This document shows positions 18,440 to 26,685 of a stretch of DNA of 64,000 nt, one piece after another. This stretch comes from Saccharothrix deserti (GTDB lineage Bacteria; Actinomycetota; Actinomycetes; Mycobacteriales; Pseudonocardiaceae): assembly GCF_009769385.1 (NCBI RefSeq), contig NZ_VKAB01000036.1:1-64000 (forward strand). Reading direction: 5' to 3'. Under the pieces are notes generated by a model, which worked only from the letters and a program-made list of their open reading frames with translations, was not told the origin of the DNA and ran no database searches. The translations under genes were made by a program, and so were the position numbers. Position 1 is the first letter of the stretch. The number at the start of each line of letters is the position of its first letter.

Positions 18440-18498
18440 CGGCAACGGTCGACTGACGGCAACGGTCGACTGACGGCAACGGTCGACTGACGGCGAGG
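18431..18498 (+). repeat. stop-codon tail tandem repeat behind the patatin gene
   Basis: Four 17-bp units GTCGACTGACGGCAACG at 18431-18447, 18448-18464, 18465-18481 and 18482-18498 (last unit diverged at its end). The first unit contains the last codons and TGA of the patatin gene. The array ends exactly where the convergent NUDIX stop codon begins. Confidence 0.95.
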
Positions 18499-18978
18499 TC
18501 AGCGTCCACGTGCCAGCAGTCGGGCGAGAGGCTCCCGGACGTCGGCCGGGTGGAGGTTCAACCGGTCGAACTCGTCGGCCGTCGCCCACCTGAGTTCGAA
18601 GCTGTTGTCCGGACCGTGCTCGTCGGCCTCGTCCCCGGACAGGACCGGCGTGCCGGTGACGTCGGTCATCAGGAAGTACGAGGCCGGTCGGCCGTTGTGC
18701 CTGCCCGTCCACAGCAGTCGGTCGATCCTGGCCTGGAGCGTCGTCTCCTCGGTCAGCTCGCGCAGTGCCGCCGTTTCGGGGCTCTCCCCCTCTTCGACGT
18801 GACCGCCGGGCAGGACCGCGTAGTGGTGGCCGGGGCACCTCGGTCCCGTCCGGCCGGCGTCCTCGCACATGGCGCAGGACCCGGAGGACTCGCGCCTGAG
18901 GTAGCGCTTGATGACGAGTGCCCGAGGGCCGTCGACGACCACCGCGACTGCTCTGGGAATCGGCACGCGCTCGATCAT
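18499..18978 (-). CDS. NUDIX hydrolase
   Basis: 159 aa from ATG 18978; the frame is open further upstream but enters the terminator hairpin. The NUDIX box GGHVEEGESPETAALRELTE, followed by ETTL, fits GX5EX7REUXEEXGU closely. An N-terminal CAMC...CPGH cysteine/histidine cluster (about 36-52) could bind zinc, as in some NUDIX subfamilies. Substrate cannot be read from sequence (nucleoside diphosphate derivative, probably sanitising or signalling). It was probably once immediately downstream of the glycosyltransferase gene on the same strand, now separated by the inserted element. Confidence 0.85.
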   Translation of the reverse strand: MIERVPIPRAVAVVVDGPRALVIKRYLRRESSGSCAMCEDAGRTGPRCPGHHYAVLPGGHVEEGESPETAALRELTEETTLQARIDRLLWTGRHNGRPASYFLMTDVTGTPVLSGDEADEHGPDNSFELRWATADEFDRLNLHPADVREPLARLLARGR

Positions 18979-19011
18979 GCCGGCGAGCACCGCCACGGGC
19001 GGGAGACGCGC

Positions 19012-19045
19012 GACGGCCGGCTCCCCCGGTGCGGAGCCGGCCGTC
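19012..19045. terminator. hairpin terminator
   Basis: Perfect 13-bp stem GACGGCCGGCTCC (19012-19024), 8-nt loop, GGAGCCGGCCGTC (19033-19045). Without the inserted element it would lie just behind the minus-strand glycosyltransferase stop, so it is probably that operon's original terminator. Confidence 0.7.
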
Positions 19046-19135
19046 CGGTGGGCCTCAGGCGCGTTATGTGGGTTGATGTTGGCATGGGGCAGCGTGCGGA
19101 CTGGGATGTCGGTGTGGTGTTTTAGGGTGCGGGTC

Positions 19136-19897
19136 GTGCGTGGATTCTTCACAGCCGACGGGCGGCGGTTGTCGTTTCTGGACTACGGAGGGCGGGGCGC
19201 TCCGCTGTTGGCCTTGCATGGGCATTACAACGAGGCGTCCGTGTTCGCGCCGCTGGCCGAGGCGTTGGGCCCGCGGTGGCGGGTGCTCGCGTTGGACCAG
19301 CGTGGGCATGGTGAGTCCGACCGCGCCCCGGCTTACGGGCGCGACGGCTATGTCGCCGATGTCGCGGCGTTCCATCGCCATGTGGGCGTTGGCCCGGCGG
19401 CGGTGCTGGGCCATTCGCTGGGCGGGGTCAACGCCTACCAGTACGCCGCCCGGCATCCCGGCCAGGTCACGGCCTTGATCGTCGAGGACATCGGCGCGCT
19501 GGTGGACTGTGACTGGGGGTTCACCCTGCGGCTGCCACGCCGCGCCCCCACGCGCGAGGCCCTGGCGGCGGCCATCGGTCCGGCCGCCCCATACCTGGCG
19601 GGCTCGTTCCGCCACCGACGCGACGGCTGGGGGTTCTCCTTCGACATCGACCACACCGTGCGGTCCCAGAAAGCGCTCAATGGCGACCACTGGGATGACT
19701 GGGCGGCGGTGGCCTGCCCGACCCTGCTGGTCCGCGGGGCCCGCAGCGACGAACTGTCCGCCGGGCACGCCCAGCAGATGATCGCCCGCCGCGCCGGCTG
19801 TGCGCGCTTGGCCGAGTTGCCCACCGGCCATGTCGTGCACCACGACGCCCCCGACCAGTTCGCCGACCTCGTCCGGGGGTTCCTCGCCGGCGGCTGA
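19136..19897 (+). CDS. alpha/beta-hydrolase, passenger of the IS982-like element
   Basis: 253 aa from GTG 19136. The longer open frame upstream crosses the left end of the element and the NUDIX gene. Typical alpha/beta-hydrolase layout: oxyanion HGHYNEAS, nucleophile elbow GHSLGG (about 94-99), acid in RGARSDEL and terminal His in PTGHVVHHDAPDQF. No cap-domain signature identifies a substrate; esterase, lactonase or haloalkane-type activity are all possible. A TAGGGT -10-like box at 19123-19128 would start the transcript at or next to the GTG, so the mRNA may be leaderless. It lies wholly between the element's inverted ends. Confidence 0.8.
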   Translation: MRGFFTADGRRLSFLDYGGRGAPLLALHGHYNEASVFAPLAEALGPRWRVLALDQRGHGESDRAPAYGRDGYVADVAAFHRHVGVGPAAVLGHSLGGVNAYQYAARHPGQVTALIVEDIGALVDCDWGFTLRLPRRAPTREALAAAIGPAAPYLAGSFRHRRDGWGFSFDIDHTVRSQKALNGDHWDDWAAVACPTLLVRGARSDELSAGHAQQMIARRAGCARLAELPTGHVVHHDAPDQFADLVRGFLAGG

Positions 19898-19990
19898 GGC
19901 GTGTCATGCGCTGATCTTGACGTGGGGAGGCCTTCGTGGCAGATAGATCAAGTCGTCGACGCCTGATCATCGCCGCGAAGGCCGGGTGCC

Positions 19991-20566
19991 ATGCTGCGGG
20001 TTGCCGAGTTGTTCGTCCATGTCTACGTCCTGGTCGATGACGCGATCCGGGACGGCGCGATCGCCATCCCCTCCCGACCGGGGTCCGCCCGGCCTGCAGC
20101 GACGCCGAGGTGCTCACGATCGCGCTGGTCAGGCACTTACTCGCGCGCCCGAGCGAGTCCGGGTTCCTGGCCGAGGTCGCCCGCGAGCAGCCCGGCTTGT
20201 TCCCCGCTTTGCCGCACCAGGAACGCGAGGTCGCCTGCGACCTGCTCGACGGCGACACGGCCCCAGCCGGGCTTGCTGCTCGACCGGGGCTTCCTGGGCC
20301 GGGAGTTCGCCGCTGAGCAGGAAGAACGCGGCACCCAGGTGGTCATCGCCCATGGCAAGGCCGACCGGAAGCGGCTCAGCAAGACCCGGCGGCGCCCGGT
20401 GGCCGCGCTGCGCAACCGGGTGGAGACCGTCTTCGCCGAGGTCACCGAGCACCTCGGCCTTGCCCGCCACAAAGCCAAGACCTTCTGGAGCCTGCTCACC
20501 CGCACCGCCGCCACCCTCGCCGCCCACACCCTGCTGCGCCTCAACCTGCTGGAACAACCCACATAA
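19991..20566 (+). pseudogene. IS982-family transposase remnant (two frameshifts, internal deletion)
   Basis: Three pieces give a recognisable IS982 transposase. LRVAELFVHVYVLVDD...IPSRPG lies in the frame of ATG 19991. CSDAEVLTIALVRHLLARP...FPALPHQ and the adjoining EREVACDLLDG lie in the next frame, from about 20095. LLLDRGFLGREF...NRVETVFAEVTEHLGLARH...LLEQPT is back in the first frame from about 20265. Relative to intact family members (about 290 aa), roughly 90 residues between PHQ and EREV are missing, including the first catalytic Asp. The later Asp (LDRGF) and Glu (VETVF) remain. It cannot make an active enzyme. Confidence 0.8.
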
Positions 20567-20572
20567 CGCGCC

Positions 20573-22597
20573 TCAGGCGGCGAGGGCCGGGGCCTGCCGG
20601 ACCTCGGGCAGGCCGATCGCCCGCGCGTACAGGGACTCGAAGGTGTCCAGGGTGGTGTCGATGGCGTGGGCGGCGATCATCTCGCTGCTCGCCGCACCCA
20701 TCCGGGCGGTGACGGCCGGGTCGGCGGTGACGGCGTGCAGCCGGTCCGCGAGCCCCCGCACGTCGCCCGGCGTGAACAGCCAGCCGTTGCGCCCCGGCTT
20801 GCACAGGTGCGGCAACGCCATCGCGTCGGCGACCACGACCGGCCTGCCCGCGGCCATCGCCTCCATCGTCGCCAGGCTCTGCAACTCGGCCACGCCCGGC
20901 ATGCAGAACACGTCGGCGCCGGCGTAGGCGTCCAGCAACTCGTCCTCGCCCACGAACCCGCGGAACCTCACCCGGTCGGTGATGCCCAGGTCACGGGCCA
21001 GCAGCTCCCACTCCGCCCGGCACGACCCGTCGCCCACGATCTCCGCGTGCAGCCGCGGCACGAGGGCCAGCGCCCGCAGCAGCTCGTCCACCCGCTTCTC
21101 CTCGTCCAACCGCCCCACGAACAGCACGGTCGGCGCGTCGGTGTGCCGCACGGGCGTCCGCAGCCGGTACCGGTCGATGTCGATGCCGCAGGAAACGGGG
21201 ACGGCCCGGGGCGGGAAACCGTTGTCGTGCAACAGCTGCACGGCACGCGGCGTCGGCGCGGTCACGACGTCGGCCAACCCGAACACCCGGCCCAGATCCC
21301 GGTACGCCCACCGCGAGGCCAGGCCCTGCAGCCACACCGGCACGTGGGCGTGGCCGAACAGGTTCTCCGGCATGAAGTGGTTCGTCGCCACCGTCGGGAT
21401 GCCCAGCGCGGCCGCCCGCCGCAGCACGTACCGGCCGACCACGAAGTGCGCCTGGACGTGCACCAGATCCGGCCGCAGCTCGTCCAGCAGCACCCCGACG
21501 TCCTTGCGCACCTCCCACGGCAGCCCGATGCGGAACGCGCTGTAGAACGGCGTGCGGTGCGAACGCAGCCGGTGCACGGTGATGCCGTCGACGTGCTCGG
21601 TGCCGGCCTTGCCGACCGGGTCCGGGCAGATCACGTGCACGTCGTGGCCACGACCCGCGAGGCCGGTGGCGAGGCGGTGGGCGAAGCGGGCCGCGCCGTT
21701 GACGTCCGGTGGGAACGTCTCCGCGGCGATCACGATCCGCATGGCGCGTCCGTTGGTCACTGTCGTCTCCGATCGTGTGGGAACTGCGGGAAGGGTTCGA
21801 GTACGGGCCAGTGCGACGACACCGCCGATGGCGACCGCCGCGCAGACGAGTTCGGCCGCGGCGATCGCGCCGCTGGTCCGGGTCGCCTCCCCGAGCAGCC
21901 CCGCGCCGATGCCGACGGCGACGAGCGGGTCCACCACGGTGAGGCAGGCGACCGCCAGGTGCGGCGGTCCGCTGGCGTAGGCGTGCTGGATGAACCAGCC
22001 GCCGACGAGCAGGGCGACGACGATGCCCGCCGCCGAGAACGCGGTCGTCCACGCCAGGCCGCCCTGCTGCACGTCCTGGGACACCGACCGCATGAGCACG
22101 GAGACGAAGCCGTAGGCGACACCGCCCGCCGCGCCGAAACCGAGGGCGCGCACCGCCGGGCGCGTCGCCAGCACCGCGACCAGGCCGGGCACGGCGATCA
22201 GGCCGAGCGCCACGAGAGCGGCCTTCAGCTCGGCCTCCGGCACCACCGCCGTGGATGTCGCGCTGCCCGCGGCCAGGAGCACGAAAGCCCCGACGCCGAA
22301 CGTGGTCCACGCGACCGCGGGCAGCTCACGGCGGCGACCGTCGAGCACGGCCGTGATGCCGATGGCGACCACCCCGACCGGCTGCACCACGCTCAACGGC
22401 GCCATCCCCAACGCCGCCGCGTGCACACCGGCGCCGAGGACGAGCAACACCAGGCCCAGCAGCCACCGCGGCCTGCGCAGCAGCTCCAGCACCCGCAACG
22501 CGCCCTCGCTCGCCCGCACGGCGTCGTGCTGCAGGCGTGCGGCGAATGCGAAGAACACGGCCCCGAGGACCGCGAGCAGGACGGCGAGCCACGTCAT
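20573..22597 (-). CDS. fusion of DMT/EamA-type transporter and GT4 glycosyltransferase
   Basis: 674 aa in one open frame. Residues 1-270 form about nine to ten hydrophobic helices, resembling DMT-type permeases. Residues about 286-660 are a GT-B family 4 glycosyltransferase: RIVIAAETFPPDVNGAARF at its N-terminus, VLFVGRLDEEKRVDELL, and the E-x7-E motif in GVAELQSLATMEAMAAG. The linker contains a ribosome site (GGAG, 21770-21767) six nucleotides before a GTG at 21760. The transferase may therefore also be made alone. Similar GT4 enzymes are mannosyl- or glucosyl-transferases of lipids; the acceptor is unknown. ATG 22597 overlaps the DUF998 stop. The IS982-like element ends on its stop codon. 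Confidence 0.8.
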   Translation of the reverse strand: MTWLAVLLAVLGAVFFAFAARLQHDAVRASEGALRVLELLRRPRWLLGLVLLVLGAGVHAAALGMAPLSVVQPVGVVAIGITAVLDGRRRELPAVAWTTFGVGAFVLLAAGSATSTAVVPEAELKAALVALGLIAVPGLVAVLATRPAVRALGFGAAGGVAYGFVSVLMRSVSQDVQQGGLAWTTAFSAAGIVVALLVGGWFIQHAYASGPPHLAVACLTVVDPLVAVGIGAGLLGEATRTSGAIAAAELVCAAVAIGGVVALARTRTLPAVPTRSETTVTNGRAMRIVIAAETFPPDVNGAARFAHRLATGLAGRGHDVHVICPDPVGKAGTEHVDGITVHRLRSHRTPFYSAFRIGLPWEVRKDVGVLLDELRPDLVHVQAHFVVGRYVLRRAAALGIPTVATNHFMPENLFGHAHVPVWLQGLASRWAYRDLGRVFGLADVVTAPTPRAVQLLHDNGFPPRAVPVSCGIDIDRYRLRTPVRHTDAPTVLFVGRLDEEKRVDELLRALALVPRLHAEIVGDGSCRAEWELLARDLGITDRVRFRGFVGEDELLDAYAGADVFCMPGVAELQSLATMEAMAAGRPVVVADAMALPHLCKPGRNGWLFTPGDVRGLADRLHAVTADPAVTARMGAASSEMIAAHAIDTTLDTFESLYARAIGLPEVRQAPALAA

Positions 22598-23220
22598 GAC
22601 GACTCCTCACGGCGGAGGACGGCCGAGGCCAGGGCGAACAGCAGGCAGTACAGGAGCGCGAACAGAACCCGCTCGAAAAGCCCGAGCACGACCGCCCCAC
22701 TGCCCGGGTACACCACCGCGGCGTGGCTCAGCATGAATGCGACCGAGGTGATCCCGGCGGCGACGGAAAAACGGCGCACGGTGGTACTCGTGATGAACGT
22801 CCGGGAAATCAGCCACCCCGCCAGCGGCAGGCTCGCGAACATCACCGCGCCCGCGTACCGGTGCACCGCGCCCGAGAACGACGTGGGCGCGCCGGTGGGG
22901 TCCGTGGGGAACACGGTGGCCACCGCCAGCCCCGCCGCCCACAGCCCCATCAGCACCGCGACCGGCCCCCGCCTGGGCAGACCCGATCGGACCAGGGCGA
23001 CGAGCAGACCCACCGAGGCCGCCGCCAGGGACAGCGCGGTGACGGCCAGCAGACCGCTGCCGTTGTCCACGAAGATGTAATCGCTGATCGTGTGGGTGAT
23101 CGGGCTAAGCTCTCCGACCGACGCCACGTGCAGGTAAACAATCGGGAACAGCGACAGGACGAATCCCACAACAGCCAGCGGCAACACCGCCGCCCGTCTT
23201 TTCCCCCGGATCTCCACCAC
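22594..23220 (-). CDS. DUF998 family membrane protein
   Basis: 208 aa from GTG 23220 (GTG 23217 equally possible; AGGA about 10 nt upstream). Six to seven hydrophobic helices. The pattern FPTDPTGAPTSFSGAVHRYAG (residues about 100-120), with its loop FPTDP and the H in AVHR, is characteristic of DUF998. Function of the family is unknown. It overlaps the transporter-glycosyltransferase start by 4 nt (ATGA), suggesting a joint envelope role. The 136 bp separating it from the divergent ABC gene hold both promoters. Confidence 0.8.
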   Translation of the reverse strand: MVEIRGKRRAAVLPLAVVGFVLSLFPIVYLHVASVGELSPITHTISDYIFVDNGSGLLAVTALSLAAASVGLLVALVRSGLPRRGPVAVLMGLWAAGLAVATVFPTDPTGAPTSFSGAVHRYAGAVMFASLPLAGWLISRTFITSTTVRRFSVAAGITSVAFMLSHAAVVYPGSGAVVLGLFERVLFALLYCLLFALASAVLRREESS

Positions 23221-23356
23221 GAGGAAAATCCTGGCCGGAATAGGAGGCCGAGGATATCCGGAACACCCCCGAGGCGACCCTGAAGCCACCCCTAGACCCC
23301 TGGTAGGGCTGACCCCACCACCGGGGTGGGTGCGCCACGCCTTAGGCTTCCGCGTC

Positions 23357-24295
23357 GTGAGCCCGCACCCCCAGCACCCTGCCGTGGAAGTGTCGGGGCT
23401 GGTCAAGCGCTACGGCTCGACCGTCGCGGTGAACGGACTCGACCTCACCCTGGAAACCGGCACGGTTCTCGCACTCCTCGGCCCGAACGGCGCCGGGAAA
23501 ACGACGACCGTCGAAGTGTGCGAGGGATTCCGGGCGGCCGACGGCGGTGTGGTCCGCGTCCTCGGGCTCGACCCCCGGCGCGACGGCGACAAGCTGCGCC
23601 CCCGGATCGGCGTGATGCCGCAGGGCGGCGGCGGTTACCCCGGCGTGCGGGCGGACGAGATGCTGCGGCTCGTCGCCGCCTGCGCCGCCAACCCCCTCGA
23701 CCCCGCGTGGCTGCTGGACGTGCTCGGGCTGTCGTCGTCGGTGCGCACCCCGTACAAGCGGCTGTCCGGCGGACAGCAGCAACGCCTGTCGCTGGCCTGC
23801 GCCCTGGTCGGACGCCCTGAGCTGGTGTTCCTGGACGAACCGACCGCCGGCATGGACCCCCAGGCCCGTCGCCTGGTGTGGGAACTGGTGTCGGCGCTGC
23901 GCGCGGACGGCGTCACCGTGCTCCTCACCACCCACCTGATGGACGAGGCCGAAGCCCTCGCCGACCACGTCGTCATCGTCGACGCCGGCCGCGTCGTGGC
24001 GCAGGGCAGCCCCGTCGAGCTGACCGCGCACCACGCCGACGACCGGCAGCTCCGCTTCCGCGCCCGCCCCGGCCTGGAGCTGACGCTGCTGCGCGACGCC
24101 CTGCCGGAGGGCATGCAGGTGCGCGAAGCGAGCAGGGGCACCTACCTCGTGCAGGGCCACATCGACCCGCAGGTCCTCTCCACCGTCACCTCGTGGTGCG
24201 CCCAGCAGGGCGTGCTGGCCGAGGAGCTGACCGTGGCCAAGCGGAGCCTGGAAGACGTGTTCCTCGAGCTGACCGGCAGGGAGCTGCGCTCGTGA
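23357..24295 (+). CDS. ABC-2 type transporter ATP-binding protein
   Basis: 312 aa from GTG 23357. Walker A GPNGAGKTTT (about 45-54), Q-loop MPQGGGG, signature RLSGGQQQR, Walker B ELVFLDEPTAGMDP, H-loop TTHLMDE. The C-terminal 90 residues are the accessory region typical of drug/antibiotic exporters. The stop overlaps the permease GTG (GTGA). The position, between mptB and ctaA, corresponds to the mycobacterial Rv1457c-Rv1458c pair. Exported substrate unknown. Confidence 0.9.
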   Translation: MSPHPQHPAVEVSGLVKRYGSTVAVNGLDLTLETGTVLALLGPNGAGKTTTVEVCEGFRAADGGVVRVLGLDPRRDGDKLRPRIGVMPQGGGGYPGVRADEMLRLVAACAANPLDPAWLLDVLGLSSSVRTPYKRLSGGQQQRLSLACALVGRPELVFLDEPTAGMDPQARRLVWELVSALRADGVTVLLTTHLMDEAEALADHVVIVDAGRVVAQGSPVELTAHHADDRQLRFRARPGLELTLLRDALPEGMQVREASRGTYLVQGHIDPQVLSTVTSWCAQQGVLAEELTVAKRSLEDVFLELTGRELRS

Positions 24296-25119
24296 CGGAA
24301 CCACACTTCGGCGCCGGGAGCTCCGGCGGGAGCTTCGGCACCGGAACCTTCAGGCCGGGCACCTTCACCCCCGCGCCCGGCCGGGGCAGCCTCGGTCGGA
24401 TGCTGCTCGCGCAGGCCCGCACCGAGACCGTGCTCACGCTGCGCAACGGCGAGCAGATCCTGCTGACCGTGCTCATCCCGGTGGCGCTGCTGGTCGTGAT
24501 GAGCCTCATGGACGTCATCCCGGTGCCCGAACCCCGTGTCGGCTCGGCCACGGCGCGCATCCTCGCGCTGGCGGTGATCTCGTCCGCGTTCACGGGGCAA
24601 GCGATTGCGCTGGGCTTCGACCGGCGCTACGGCGTCCTCAAACGCCTCGCCGCGACCGCGCTGCCCCGCTGGCTGCTCGTCGCCGGACGGGTCGCGGCGG
24701 CACTGGCCGTGGTCGCCGTGCAGGTCCTGATCATCGGCGTCACCGCCCTGTTCATGGGCTGGCAGCTACCGTCCGTGACCGGCGTGCTGTGGGCGTTCGT
24801 GCTGATCGTGCTCGGCACCCTGTCGTTCGGGGCGCTGGGCGTGCTGCTCGGCGGGGCGCTGCGGGCGGAGATCGTGCTCGCGCTGGCGAACATCGTGTGG
24901 TTCGTGCTGCTGCTCATCGGCGGCGTCGCGCTCGGCGCGGACAGCCTGCCGACGTGGCTCGCCACCGTCGTCGACGCCCTGCCGTCGGCCGCGCTGGCAC
25001 TGGCCCTGCACGACGCCGTGGTCGACGGCGCCGCACCGAGCCTCGGACACGTCGCCGTGTTGGTGGTCTGGGGTGTGGTCGCCGGCGCGCTGGCCACCCG
25101 GACGACGAAGCTCGGCTGA
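24292..25119 (+). CDS. ABC-2 type transporter permease
   Basis: 275 aa from GTG 24292. A 30-residue Gly/Ser/Thr/Phe-rich cytoplasmic N-terminus (repeated GTF and FGxG steps) is followed by six predicted helices, beginning with EQILLTVLIPVALLVVMSL. The ABC-2 motif region LGTLSFGALGVLLGGALRAE is recognisable. It pairs with the preceding ATPase; a homodimeric permease with two ATPase copies is inferred. Its last codons are repeated after the stop. Confidence 0.88.
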   Translation: MTEPHFGAGSSGGSFGTGTFRPGTFTPAPGRGSLGRMLLAQARTETVLTLRNGEQILLTVLIPVALLVVMSLMDVIPVPEPRVGSATARILALAVISSAFTGQAIALGFDRRYGVLKRLAATALPRWLLVAGRVAAALAVVAVQVLIIGVTALFMGWQLPSVTGVLWAFVLIVLGTLSFGALGVLLGGALRAEIVLALANIVWFVLLLIGGVALGADSLPTWLATVVDALPSAALALALHDAVVDGAAPSLGHVAVLVVWGVVAGALATRTTKLG

Positions 25120-25173
25120 CAAAGCTCGGCCGACGAAGCTCGGCCGACGAAGCTCGGCCGACGAAGCTCGGCC
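25104..25173 (+). repeat. stop-codon tail tandem repeat behind the ABC permease
   Basis: Five 14-bp units of GACGAAGCTCGGCC or one-base variants at 25104-25117, 25118-25131, 25132-25145, 25146-25159 and 25160-25173. The first unit encodes the last residues of the permease, and the TGA straddles units one and two. It ends 45 bp before the ctaA start. Confidence 0.95.
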
Positions 25174-25218
25174 GACCCCGGCGGGCGGGTCTCAGGGAGT
25201 GGTACCTACCATCGGGTC

Positions 25219-26181
25219 GTGTCCGCCCCATCCTGGCTCACCACCTTCCTGAGCACGTTCCAGCGCACGTTCGCCATCGCCGTCGTGATCGCCCAAGGCG
25301 GCATCGCGGTCACCGGGTCGATCGTGCGGGTGACCGGATCGGGCCTCGGCTGCCCCACCTGGCCGCAGTGCTTCGAAGGCAGCCTCGTGCCCGTCGAACA
25401 CCCCGAGGTGGCGTCACTGCACCAGTGGGTCGAGTTCGGCAACCGCACCCTCACCGGCGTGGTCGGCGTCATCGCCGGCCTGTGCGTCCTCGCGGCCTGG
25501 TTCAACCGGCCGCGCCGCAAGCGGGTCCTGGTGCTGGCGCTGGTGCAGTTCGGCGGCGTCGTGGTCCAGGCCGTGATCGGCGGCTTCACCGTGCTCACCG
25601 GCCTGCTGTGGTGGACGGTCAGCGTCCACTTCCTGGTGTCGATGGGGCTGGTCTGGTTCGCCGTGCTGCTGGTCGCCGCGCTCGGCGAGGGCGACGAACC
25701 CGCCCGGCCGCGCGTGCCGAAGGCGTTGCTGCGGCTCCAGGTCGTGCAGGCGGTGACCTTGGGGCTGCTGCTGATGGCCGGCACGTTCGTCACCGCCGCC
25801 GGGCCGCACGCCGGCGACGCGGCCACCCCGCGCCTGGACGTCCCGGTGGACACGCTGTCCCAGGTGCACGCGGACCTGCTGTTCCTGTTCCTGGGGATGC
25901 TGATCGCGCTCGGCTTCGCGTTGCGCGGCCACCCCGTGCCCCGCCGGCCGTACTACGCGCTGGTGGCCGTGGTGCTCGCGCAGGGCACGCTGGGCTTGGT
26001 CCAGTACTGGACCGGTGTGCCGGAGGTGCTGGTCTCGCTGCACGTGCTGGGCGCGGGCGCAGTGGTCGTCGCCACCGCCGCCCTGTGGGTGTCGACCCGC
26101 GAACGGCCGCACCGGCCTCACCTGGAGGAGGAGGGCCTGCGCTCCCAGACGGCGGGCAGTTCGGTCGCCAGCCAGGTGTAG
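25219..26181 (+). CDS. ctaA: heme A synthase CtaA (COX15 family)
   Basis: 320 aa, eight predicted helices in two four-helix halves. It converts heme O to heme A for aa3-type cytochrome oxidase. Heme-ligand regions LHQWVEFGNRTLTG and VHFLVS in the first half, and VHADLLFLFLG and SLHVLGAG in the second, are where the family has paired histidines. GCPTWPQC (about 39-46) is the extracytoplasmic cysteine-pair motif. The last about 21 codons overlap the convergent GbsR-like gene. The partner ctaB lies about 15 kb away at 40657. Confidence 0.93.
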   Translation: MSAPSWLTTFLSTFQRTFAIAVVIAQGGIAVTGSIVRVTGSGLGCPTWPQCFEGSLVPVEHPEVASLHQWVEFGNRTLTGVVGVIAGLCVLAAWFNRPRRKRVLVLALVQFGGVVVQAVIGGFTVLTGLLWWTVSVHFLVSMGLVWFAVLLVAALGEGDEPARPRVPKALLRLQVVQAVTLGLLLMAGTFVTAAGPHAGDAATPRLDVPVDTLSQVHADLLFLFLGMLIALGFALRGHPVPRRPYYALVAVVLAQGTLGLVQYWTGVPEVLVSLHVLGAGAVVVATAALWVSTRERPHRPHLEEEGLRSQTAGSSVASQV

Positions 26182-26582
26182 AGGTCGTCCACGGTGCGCA
26201 GCCGCATGGCGCGCTCCGGGTCACCGCTCATCAGCCGCATCCCGGACTCGGTCAGCTCGCGCACGCTCACCAGCGCGTCCAGCTTGCGCTGGATCAGGTC
26301 GACCCACCGCTTCTCGTCGATCCGGTACTGCGCCGCCTGCCGCCCGCGCCGGGTCCGCTTCGTCACCAGGCCCGCGTTGACCAGGAACTTCAGGTTCGTG
26401 CTGATGGAGCCGCTGCTGGCCTCCAGCTCCTGCGACAGCTCGGCGGCGGTGCGCTCGGTCGGCTGGCACACCAGCAGGTAGCCGAGGATGCGGCCGCCGA
26501 TCAGCGGGATGCCCTCCTCGGCGAAGTGCGCCGCGAACCGCTCGATCCACGCCGACAGCCGCGTTTCCCGTCCGACGCTCAT
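26118..26582 (-). CDS. GbsR/MarR-like winged-helix regulator
   Basis: 154 aa from ATG 26582. Winged helix-turn-helix: AAELSQELEASSGSISTNLKFLVNAGLV (about 48-75), then a basic wing KRTRRGRQAAQYRI. The N-terminal RFAAHFAEEGIPLIGGRILGYLLV matches GbsR-family proteins. No metal or cluster ligands are evident. It converges on ctaA with a 64-bp overlap and lies behind the cvnC-like gene, where a conservon GTPase would be expected. Targets unknown. Confidence 0.82.
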   Translation of the reverse strand: MSVGRETRLSAWIERFAAHFAEEGIPLIGGRILGYLLVCQPTERTAAELSQELEASSGSISTNLKFLVNAGLVTKRTRRGRQAAQYRIDEKRWVDLIQRKLDALVSVRELTESGMRLMSGDPERAMRLRTVDDLYTWLATELPAVWERRPSSSR

Positions 26583-26685
26583 CCGACCCCCTGGGCTCGT
26601 CCGGCCGATGCTTCGGTCGATACTGAAGCCATAGTAGGTCGGGTGCTGATCTTCGTGCAAAGGCGACGCGCGTTCGGCTCGCCGG

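Larger units (their letters stand above)
19061..20569 (+). mobile_element. IS982-like element with passenger hydrolase gene, flanked by inverted ends and target duplication
   Basis: Left end GCGTTATGTGGGTTG (19061-19075) is the exact inverse of the right end (20555-20569). Both ends are bordered by GCCTCAGGC (19052-19060 and 20570-20578). Because this 9-mer begins and ends in GC, the duplication could be 5-9 bp. Inside lie an intact alpha/beta-hydrolase and a broken IS982-type transposase whose last codons run into the right end. The insertion site is the stop codon of the minus-strand glycosyltransferase. The duplication rebuilds that stop, so the gene is not damaged. Confidence 0.75.

Noticed and set aside
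18908..19135. Upstream extension of the alpha/beta-hydrolase
   Set aside because: It would read through the inverted end of the mobile element and the NUDIX gene; GTG 19136 with a -10-like box fits the family length.
20129..20562. Minus-strand frames in the transposase region
   Set aside because: They are the antisense of the IS982 remnant and show no family resemblance.
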